Source: Protea cynaroides (lineage: Eukaryota; Streptophyta; Magnoliopsida; Proteales; Proteaceae). From it: 64,000 bases of DNA. Shown one piece after another: positions 48,101-58,600 of this stretch (position 1 is its first letter; every line of letters starts with the position of its first letter). The translations under genes and the position numbers were made by a program. Under the pieces are notes generated by a model. That model saw only the letters and a list, made by a program, of their open reading frames with translations, made no database searches and was not told the origin of the DNA. The stretch covers positions 91,147,549 to 91,211,548 of the forward strand of contig CM053274.1 of the NCBI GenBank assembly GCA_028583415.1, in the 5' to 3' direction.

Positions 48101-51100
48101 AGTAAACTGTTGTTAATAAGAATGAATATTTGGTATGATGTTTGTGCATTCTCATATGTCATCTGTTATTTCCAGTTATTATATTTGTTCATGCATATTC
48201 CATATGCTAGGATGTGATTGTTAGGCATGTGATTGTTTTCGTTAGTGTGTGGAATGAGAAGGGCCTGGGGCCTGAGATCATTCTTCACACTAGCACCTTT
48301 TCGTAGTTCTATCTTAGCATGCTTGGTAGGGGTAGGGCATCAGGGGGAGGTTGTGGCACTGTGGTCTCCGGCCTGGCCACCACGCTCTAGTTCTATCTCT
48401 ATGCCGTAGGGAGTTATGTTGGGATAGAGTCTACTTGCGTATTGTTCTGTCTTAGTATGCTTGGTGCGGGTGGGGCATCAGGGGGAAGTCGTAGCACTGT
48501 GGTCTCCGGCCTGGCCACCACGCTCTAGCTCTATCTCTATGCCGTAGGGAGCTGTACTGGGATAGAGCCTACAGTGATGACATATAAGATTGGTTAGTTG
48601 CGAGCCCAGTTTGCAAGCCCTAGCGAGTAGGGGCTTATGTATTGGTATGGGTAGAGCATCAGGGGAGGTAGTGGATGCCTTAGCTCTATCTCTATTCCAT
48701 GATGGGTGTATATGGGTCGGCAGCGGCGTAATCTACTGTGCGATGCTACACACTCGTGTATAGAGGTGCGGTGGCTGCCAATCCTTTCTATAGCACATTG
48801 CAAACTTAAACCAGACCACAGCATAAAATGATTGTTACTCATGCATACAATATTGATTCACTGTCTGATTGTCTTACTGAGCTAAGTTGTGAGCTCACCC
48901 TTGTGTATACACCATTTTTAGATGTTGATGCAGGTTACACGGTGGACGATTACGTGAACGCTTCGACGTATGGAGGTGTTGCTGCTCTGGATGTGCAAGC
49001 AGGAGAGGATGAGCATGACGCTTCATGCGAGTGCCCTTTCTGCGTGTACCATTGATTTTATTTTATTTGTTTCAGTTATTTTTTTTAAAGTGATGTAAAG
49101 ATATTATTTATGTTTTGAGAATTTAGATAATTGAATACTTACTTAAATTTATCAATAGAATACTCAGTTCATTTATTTAAAGACTTTCGCTGTATTTATT
49201 ATATTTTGATTGTGGTTATGTGCAATGGTTTGTATGAGTGGACACGGTCTTATTGAGATCCTGGTGTGAACCGTTGGTTCAGTGACGGTTCACTCACATC
49301 GTTCTGGTTGGTTCAGAATTGGGGTGTGACACTATAGCTGTCAAATATTCCGGCTAGGAACAGCTGGGATTTTTTGGAGGTTAACCAGAAGGCCACCCAT
49401 GGAGTTGAAAGCTTGAAGGGAGCTGACCACTATTTCCAAAGATGGTTGGTTCACCTTGATGAAGATCATGGCATCATCTACAAAGCGCAAATTAAACAAC
49501 TGAATGGCTATGCATTTGGAAGGCACGTCAATGATCTTTTGCTATACCTTTGATTGGATGGGACTCGCATTGATCAAGAGGAAGCACTGGGCAAAAGAAA
49601 TGCAAGTCATCACATGTCAGGGTTTTTTTTTTCTTTTTTCTTTTTTTTTTGGGAAGGGGGAGGGTGTAATTTAGCCAATATCCAACAACAAAAAACTAAA
49701 AAGCTTTATCCCAACTGATGGCAAAAGGGGTTAAAACATATCAAATTAATAAGCCCTCTTTGCTACAGGATCTTGACTCAGTCCAATACAAAAATCTGCA
49801 GAGAAAAGTAATAGAAAAAAAATTTTATCTGAAAATCCGACCGTCAGAAATTGATGAAATTTGGGTTGAATGACCTTTATAATAGTTATGAACACCCTTC
49901 AAAATCTGAGAATGATCCGAAAAGAATTGAAGGAGCTATGAGCTTTGTAACCTTGCTGTACCTGGTGCCGCCAAAACCTGGGCAGGTTCAAAAGGATGTC
50001 GGCTGCTGATTTGGTTTTACTTCCTCTAATTGGTGTTGAGTGTTTCACATATAACCAGCAACAAAGAACAAAATAGGAGTATTGAATGCAAAGGAACAAA
50101 GAAAATAGAGTTCGGTTGAGTCTCACAACCTTGGAGACTCAACCAGAAAATAGGAGTTTCACTCTCTTTTTTTTCTGAAAAATTCTCTTACTGCAGCCAG
50201 TCTGTATTCTCTTTATTTATAGTTTCGAAACATTACAAATAAAATAGGAAAGAACGAAATTTGGAAAAGCTAAACCTCCTTTATAACTTAGGAAGTTTCT
50301 AAAACATAGAAATAGGAAAGTTTCTAAAAACTGGAATTAGGAAACTCGATTTTAGGCAAGTCTTAGTCTCCAAGCAACTAAGACTTCTAAACTAACTAGC
50401 CTAATTTTTAGGAATGGAAATAAGTAAACTGAAAATTAGGAAACTAATCAAAAGAGTCATAACTAATGCTGTTGGTACTGTTCACGTGAACAGTACCGCG
50501 TGAACAGTGTTCACGTGAACAATGTTCACGTGAACAGTGTGGACTAGGCCCGGGCCCATGTTGACGGTACCTTGGGCTGGTTGCTTCTTGAACTGCATCA
50601 ACTCCCCCCCATTTAAAATGAACTCGTCCATGAGTTTGATAATGATGAAGAATGATTTCAGTGGGTTCGATAGGCAACATCTTCTGATTTTGAAATTTTG
50701 GTTGTCCTTGCAATGTTGGAAGAAAATCCATCACTTTGGGTCCACTTTCTTCAAGATATTTAGACGGTATCACAAAGTCAATATGCTCAACATCTTGAGG
50801 AAAGTCAAGTGAAATCGTGGTATTCATAGGGACTATCTTGTTCAATTCTTCATTTTTCGCAATTGTCTCCACAATACCGTGGTCTTCATCAGAATTGTGG
50901 TCACCTTTCTCAATCTCTGGAGCTTTAGCAAAGGCATCAAAATTATCCACATCTATTTTTGAGGCAATCAAAACCATACTGCTGATTATATGGATTCCAT
51001 ATGAATCCTCACCATCATCCATGACATCCGTATTAGGAACAAAAGTGTCGTCACTTTGTGGTTCACATACCTGTGTATCTGGGTTGGCCTCGATTGCGGC

Positions 51101-54100
51101 AACTAAGGAGTTTACCTTTAATTTTTGTGGACAATCTCTAGCAAAGTGACCATATGCATTGCAGTGATAGCATTGCACATCCGTAGTTGCTACCATGGGA
51201 GTTTTACCTTTATCTGTCGTTGGAGTAGCATGAGATATAGTCCCTATGGCTTTACTGTTTGGTGTAGGGTGCTTCAATTCATAAGAACTGGAGGTGGGCT
51301 TTGGTGTTGACTTCAAAAGGTCCTCGACTTGGAAAGCTTTATCAACACAGTCGTTAAAACTAACAATATCAACCACTCCTATTTTTTCTCTAATTTCAGG
51401 TCGCAGCCCCAAACGGAACCGAGATATCATTTGATCATCATTGTCTCGTGAACCTGACCGTGCACACAATTGGTCAAACTGATAGACATAATCTTCCATA
51501 CTCATAGTGCCTTGTCGAAGATTATTCAGCTGGTCATGCAACCTTCTTTGGAAGAATCGTGGCAAATATTTTTCTTTCAATTCTTCCTTCATCTCCTCCC
51601 AAGTAGTGGGTTCTCTACGACTCCTCATGAGACTATATTCATAGTTACGCCACCAATCACGAGCACCCCCCACTAGTTTGGAGCGGGCCAATTGCAGCTT
51701 TCTAGGTTCGGGAAGGCTAAACCAATCAAAGTAGTCATCTAGAGCATTCAACCAATCTTGAAAGGCTTCAGGGTCTTGCCTCCCATGAAACTCCTTGAGG
51801 TCCCTCCGTACCTCATGGGTTTGGTAATGGATAGGTTCATCATAGTCTTCATAAGGTGGGTTGTAGTATTCCTCTCTAGGGACTCTTTGAGGAGCCCTAA
51901 TAACACGTCTTGGCATTAGGTTGGCATTAGGAATTTCTTTTCTAAGGGCTTCTATTCTAGCCGGCCTAGGATTATCCTGTTCCTCCAAATTACTTATTCT
52001 CCCATCCACGCTATCTAACTTGGCATCCATTTTGGTCAATCGTTGGAGAACCAAATTAACAAGGTCATTGAGGTTATTGGACTGATTAGGAGAGTTAGAA
52101 CTCTCCTCAGCCATGCTCTGATACTAATTGATGACAAAAGGGGTTAAAACATATCAAATTAACAAGCTCTCTTTGCTACATGATCTTGATTCAGTCCAAT
52201 ACAAAAATCTGCAGAGAAAAGTAATAGAAAAAAAAAATTTATCTGAAAATCCGACCGTCAGAAATTGATGATTGAATGACATTTATAATAGTTATGAACA
52301 CCCTTCAAAATCTGAGAATGATCCGAAAAGAATTGAAGGAGCTATGAGCTTTGTAACCTTGTTGTACCTGGTGCCGCCAAAACCTGGGCAGGTTCAAAAG
52401 GATGTCGGCTGCTGATTTGGTTTTACTTCCTCTAATTGGTGTTAAGTGTTTCACATATAACTAGCAACAAAGAACAAAATAGGAGTATTGAATGCAAAGG
52501 AACAAAGAAAATAGAGTTCGGTTGAGTCTCACAACCTTGGAGACTCAACCAGAAAATAGGAGTTTCACTCTCTTTTTTTTCTGAAAAATTCTCTCTACTG
52601 CAGCCAGTCTGCATTCTCTTTATTTATAGTTTTGAAACATTACAAATAAAATAGGAAAGAACGAAATTTGGAAAAGCTAAACCTCCTTTATAACTTAGGA
52701 AGTTTCTAAAACATAGAAATAGGAAAGTTTCTAAACACTGGAATTAGGAAACTCGATTTTAGGCAAGTCTTAGTCTCCAAGCAACTAAGACTTCTAAACT
52801 AACTAGCCTAATTTTTAGGAAACTAAACAATAGAAATAAGTAAACTGAAAATTAAAAACTAATCAAAAGAGTCATAACTAATGTTGTTGGTACTGTTCAC
52901 GTGAACAGTACCGCGTGAACAGTGTTCACGTGAACAGTGTGGACTAGGCCCGGGCCCATGTTGACGGTACCTTGGGCTGGTTGCTTCTTGGACTGCATCA
53001 CCAACTAAATGGGGTTGGCTACATAGATATTTGCACTCCAACCAGCTTTGTTCAAGGTCATACTTGAAACAAGGCCTAAACTATGCATGTCTTTCCTCAC
53101 CACCTCACTTAGAGGCATTTTAAGTCTGCCCTTGAATCTTTTAGATCCTTTGATCTGAATCAAATCACTCCTCTGTACTGGAGCATCTAAAGGCCTTCAC
53201 TGAATATGGTCATGCCATCTCAATTCTCAAATGAATTTCTCGTAGCTTATCATATATTGGCACTACTCCCAAATCAGTTCTAATACACTCATTCCTTACC
53301 TTATCTTTCCTAGTTTTGCCACACATCCATGTCAACATTCTCATCTCAACTACATTGATTTTATATATATGATGCTTTTTAATTGCCTAACATTCCGCAC
53401 CATACATCATATCCAGTCGAATGACTATCCTATAAAATTTTCCTGTAAGTTATAAAGGAATACGCTGATCACACAACACTCCAAATGCACCCCTCCACTT
53501 TATTCATCCTATTTTAATCCTTTATGAAACATTATCCACTATATTACCTTATTTAGTTATGATTGAGCCTTGATGCCTAAAAGAGTCATTTTGCAGTATC
53601 TCCCTCTCATCAATTTTCACCACCTCATTATCCGTCCTTGTATAGCTAAAGTTATACACCATATGCTCCATCTTCGTTCTGCTTATCTTAAAATCTTTCG
53701 ATTCCAAAGTTGATCTCCAAAACTCCAACTTGGCATTAATCCTTGCTTTTGTCTCATCCAACAAAACAATATCATAAGCAAAAAAACATATACCAAGGAA
53801 CCTCATCTTGAAAGTCTATGGTTAAATATCCATAATAAACATGTACAAATAAGGTCTTAAAGCTAATCCTTTGATGTAACCCAATTGTAACCCCCACAGT
53901 TCTTACACTAATGAGTACCATGGTTTGAGAACTCAGTCAAGACCATTGGTTTCGATCAAGTTGTCTTGGTTTTAACATTCACCAAGTTGAAATTGAGGTG
54001 TTATAATAAAATGTTCAAAATCTAATTTGATTTCGATCTGTCTCAACCAGGTTTTGACTGAATCCTGGTTTTGACCAGTACTTGACCAGTCCTTATATTA

Positions 54101-55589
54101 AATCACAGTTTTCAATCGACACCTGTCCGTTTCAACAGGTTTCGACCAAAATCCCGAGTACAACACTTATTTATGTCTTATATTATTAAAGTAAATGTTT
54201 TACTTAAGATATTGTTCATACATAAGAAAACACTCCCTATTTGAATCCAATAAAAATAGTTTAAAACTCAAATTCCTAAACAATAAGAAGTCAACTTTCC
54301 TGTTCAAGAACAAAATCAGATTTTCAATTACGGGGGTGAATTCAACTTTCAAATTCTTTTTTTTTTTTTCTCAAATATAAAATTTTCATAAATTTTATTA
54401 GAGTAAAACATCACTAAAAACCATGAGTTTGCCAAAATGATCTCTTGTTTTGATGCCAAAAAAGTTATTGTCATCGAAGGTGAATTTAAATAACATTCAC
54501 AAACTACAAATAAGGTTTGACCGGAGCATAATCACTTCAATATAACTTGAATCCAAGCAATATCGGATTTGATGGAAAACTGATTCTACTAGCTTGGCAA
54601 CAAATCCGAGATTGCTTGAATTTAATATAGAGCAAACCTACTTCAAACCTACTTCAACCAGAAAAAACTCTATAATTGCAGATGTGATGAGAATTTTAAG
54701 AACTCAAAGTATAACTCATTTATGGGCTCAAATGGATGATTAAGAAGTACACGCATTATTTTGAAAAGAGAAAATCAAAATTTATAAAATAAGTTGATGT
54801 TGATTTGAACTAGGAAAACCAGAATTCGATTTGAGGTTTCAGAGTTGTAGAATAAAATTGAATTTTAAAAGCAAGAAAAGAAATTGATGGCAAGTATGGT
54901 ATATACAAATACAATAAAAAAATCAGCTACTGCAGAACAGGATTCCTAGACAGAATTAGACTACCTAATAATTCTAGGATTTATATAATTAAAATAGGAC
55001 TGGACTTGAAATCAGACTATGAATAAGATTCCTAGAGAGAGTAGGATTCGAACTAGGAATAGGATTCTCAGAGAAAATTAAAATGCTAGAGATAATAGGA
55101 TTCCCCAAGAGACTAGGATTCTGGCCGTGCCTTCTTCCTTCTCTTATACTGTAACTTTTACCTAGCTGCTGTATCAGGAAGGGCCAACCTAGTTCTATTT
55201 AACCAGAACAATTTTCAACTTGAGCTGACTCCATAGTTGTCAAGGCATCAAGGCGACCAAGGCGCTCGATTTTCCAAGGCGTCACAAGGGCACCAGGGCG
55301 CCTATGCGGCGCTTAGGCAACGCCTTGACAACTATGGCTGACTCCCTCCAAGTCCAATCTGAGATGCTCATTTCTCAGCCCAAGCACAGGTCGGGTTGGT
55401 TAACATGGGTGGTCATTTCAGGTCAAGTAACGCTGAAGTGCTAGAGTACATTGTCAAAGAGGCTAAAAATGCATATGTTGCACTTGATAAGAGTTGTATT
55501 CAAGTTTCCTAAATGGCTCTGCAATTTAGCGGCCCCTCAGTGAAATACTTAATTGCAGTGATTTCAGGAAAAATGAACCAGCTAAGCAG

Positions 55590-55633
<44 letters not shown>

Positions 55634-58600
55634 CTAATATCACATATAAGAGTCAAATGTACAGCAGAAACAAACATCTAGACTAGGCTTAGGGTAATGG
55701 TGATATACTTTAAGCGAGAAAAATTCAGTCATGTCTTCTTACTTCTGCAGTACACATATTCAATCAAATATCGGTTCTCATGTAGAATGGAAGTAGTCCA
55801 TTTTCCCATCAACGATTGCTATGCAAAAGTGGCCTTTAACTATGTTTGATGTGAACAGTGGTGGTTTTGCAGGCTGGTCAATAAAGTATTGTCAGAAAAA
55901 AAGGAAAGGGTTGAATGACTAAAATAAACGATAAGAAGAAGAAATCTCCATTTGAATCACAGCATGTGAAGCATAACAACTAGAAGGCCTTAAACAATAT
56001 TGGATGGAGACTGAACCTACAGCAAATCTCCAGGAAAGTACTTGGGTCTTTTTTCCCTTACGTTTCAAAAAACAACTAAATAGCCTTATATAGCTGTTCT
56101 CACGTTTCGAGGCCCTGAGGTTGCTGACATGCTGCTTCGGTTCTCGGACTTTTTGAACAAAGTAACAAAATATAGGACACTTAATACCAAAATAAACCTA
56201 ATTTTCCACATATTCAGTTCTTTTTGTAGAATTTAACTGTTAATCCTTATCCCTTAACATACATAGACAAGTTCGGAATTGCATAGCAAAAGTATATAGA
56301 CAATGCAGAGCACATATTCTTTACCTGAACAAGGCATTTGGGATGCAAAGCAACCTTCTCAATGCAGTTCTCAGCCTTAAACCAGTCAACTGCTAAGAGC
56401 TTCAAAAGAGGATCTCCTCCAGCTATCTATGGAGAAACAAAGTGATAGATTACACAGATGACTGACCACAAAATTCAGTTTGAAATTTTCTATATGAGCC
56501 GCAGAAAAGATTATCCGTGCAGTCATAGACATCGGAAAAACTAAAGATTGAGAATAAGGACAATATATCCTCCTAAAAACCCTGCAGTGAGATGGAACTT
56601 ATAACATATAGCCCAAAAAATATCTATCTGGCATAATTACATGGATCTAAGAAGGGTGGCAACGAGTCATATAGTGTCAAGACACAATACAACTTGCTGC
56701 AAACACAGCCGGTTTTTAAAAAAGGTTGATAACCGAATGTATTTGAAAGACCGCCAACATGAACAAAGCATGTATAATAATGGGTCATGTTCAGGTTAGT
56801 ATGATAGGACTTGAAACAACATGAAAAGAACAACCTGAAACAACACCCAACAGAAAAGAAAATGAAAAAAGAAGGATGAAAATCCTATTAAGAAAACAAC
56901 AGGTAATAAATTGATGTATGGGTCAATTTTGGGTTCAGTAGGTTCAACATGAAATGATAACCAGAAGCAATAACCCATCGAGAAACAGATTAAAGCGTTG
57001 TGCTCATGTCAATTGATGGGCACCTTGCATGTTGAGTATTGATCAACAATACAAATCCTCTTACAGAATTACTTGCTAGCCAAGTATTTGTAAAAAATAT
57101 ACTTTTCTTTTAAGTGAATGTTTGGTCCATTCATACTTCCTATTATCATAGAAGATGACTATCATATTTCCACCTTTTTTTAAATAAATAGAATCATTAA
57201 AGTCATTTCCCATTTGTTTTAATAGAAAGAGAAGAGAATATATTATAGGGGCAAGCAAAGAAGAAAATAACAAGGCCCCACAAAAGATGAATCCCTCTAG
57301 GGCAGAAGTGGGGAAACAAAAAGCTTACAAGCATATATAGTATCTACAATTGAGATGGGGGAAAATTCCAGGAAAGCTCAAAAGCAAACAGGAAAAAGGA
57401 AGAAAAGAAGTGAAAGGAAGGCAGGCACATTAGGTACAAGTACAACAAACTGTGAATTATCCAAAGGGTTAATGCAGCATCGGTTTTGGTTTGGATTGGA
57501 TCAGTTTTGAGTCAGTTTTCTGAACAAGCTTGGTTCAATCAATTGGATCAGTTTGGATCACCTCCATTGACCAGACTCAATGAATCTGGGACAGATAAGA
57601 TCTCAGTTTCATGATTTATCACAACAGCTCCTCAGTCTAAACCGTGGGCTTGTTTGGTGACTTATTTTGCTTTCTTTATTATCATTAAATTGTAATAAAC
57701 GTTGGCTGGATTAGGAACTCTATGAGTCCAGCCAGGGTGTCCCAGTGCACGAGGCTCCCGCTATTGCAGGGTTTGGGGAGGGGCAGAGTGTACGCAGCTT
57801 TACCCCTACAATGTAGAGAGGCTCTTTCCGTGTTTCAAACCCATGACCACCAGGTTGCAATATGACAACCTTACCGTCACACTAAGGCTTGCCCTCTACT
57901 CTATGAGTCCAGCCAGATTATGTCTTAATTCAGTTTTGTGGTCAGATTAGGACACCCACATAAGCAGGTCAATTGGGTGTTTGAGTCAATCAAGAGTCTC
58001 CTTTTATTTAGGATGCACAAGAGAGGAGATTGCTTATAACATATGCTGTTTTGTGATCATTAAGTTTCCTAATTCAATAAGATTACTTCCATAGCTTGCA
58101 GATGGGAGATTCTAAAATCCTTTTCCTTCTTTATTAGGAGTATTAGTTCCTTATTGAATTTTATTTATACTTAACAAAGTAATTAGGAGCGTTTTCTCCT
58201 TAAATATGCATGTAACCGATGGATTGGTTAGACAAAAAGAATGAATTGAATATTTAGGTTGTTGCCTGTGTGGCTTGGCAGCTTGTGAGCTTTACCAGTT
58301 TAGAAACATTTCCTCTAGATTTAAATACAGTTCTCCTCCCCCCCCCCCCCCCCACACACACCCTCCCGGTGGGGGAAATTTTCGCTGTTTCCTGCCTCTT
58401 CATGAGTTAGGAGGCATGATTATGGGTTCTTAGATGCTCTCGGCTTTCCAAAGAAATGGTCTGCTTTACATTTTTTTTGGGGGGGAAGGGTTTGGGGGTA
58501 TGGGTTGTGCTTGACATAGGGGGTTCTCTTGTCTCCTTCCATATTCTACTTTCTATATTTGTGTCCTTTTTAAATCTCTAATTCTATCTCTCTTTTTTTT

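Larger units (their letters stand above)
46979..49331 (+). mobile_element. Solo LTR, 2.35 kb, TSD CTATA
   Basis: Begins TGTGAAAC and ends GGGGTGTGACA. CTATA flanks at 46974-46978 and 49332-49336, and the LINE reads straight across when it is removed. CAAATTTCGGGGACGAAATT near the start is a phrase common at plant Gypsy pol/LTR junctions. TATTTAAA near 47343 fits a + strand promoter. No internal region or second LTR, so unequal recombination is likely. Contains a 138-bp tandem pair and GGT/ACC palindromes. Confidence 0.85.
44690..49620 (-). pseudogene. L1-type LINE ORF2 relic split by two insertions
   Basis: Minus-strand LINE in three pieces: 49337-49620, 46588-46973 and about 44690-45567. 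Reading through the removed insertions is continuous: FVDDAMIF RT motif (near 49460), FDSYRERLLNLPGFSKGHF across the solo-LTR site, then KIVERKKSIWIDWIYAQVLK across the hAT site, DGSSTILWLDNW, and a Cys-rich C-terminal region near 44950-45000. Frame breaks are present, and it is truncated at both ends. Confidence 0.85.
49716..53000 (-). mobile_element. Gag-only Gypsy-type LTR element (TR-GAG type), TSD CCAAC
   Basis: LTRs 49716-50600 (3') and 52129-53000 (5'), flanked by CCAAC at 49711-49715 and 53001-53005. On the minus strand the primer site TAGTATCAGAGC (52115-52126) lies two bases after the 5' LTR. A GGGGGGGAGT purine tract (50601-50610) abuts the 3' LTR. TATAAATA is in the LTR (50212-50222). 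The 1,528-bp interior holds a single intact gag frame and no protease, reverse transcriptase, RNase H or integrase. It sits in the RTE tail. Confidence 0.95.
49681..53880 (-). pseudogene. RTE-clade LINE 3' part, split by the gag-only LTR element
   Basis: Minus strand 53880-53006 encodes decayed RTE-type reverse-transcriptase C-terminal sequence (KARINAKLEFWRSTLESKDF, MYGAECWAIKKHH, MRMLTWMCGKTRKDKVRNE). It ends in the RTE 3' tail CCAACCCCATTTAGTTGGGA, which is resumed at 49715-49681 after the insertion and finishes in TTTTTTGTTGTTGG. 5'-truncated, with stops and frame breaks. Confidence 0.85.

Noticed and set aside
50444..52114. Host zinc-knuckle gene or endogenous pararetrovirus
   Set aside because: Flanking LTRs, initiator-Met primer site, purine tract and CCAAC duplication make it a retrotransposon gag.
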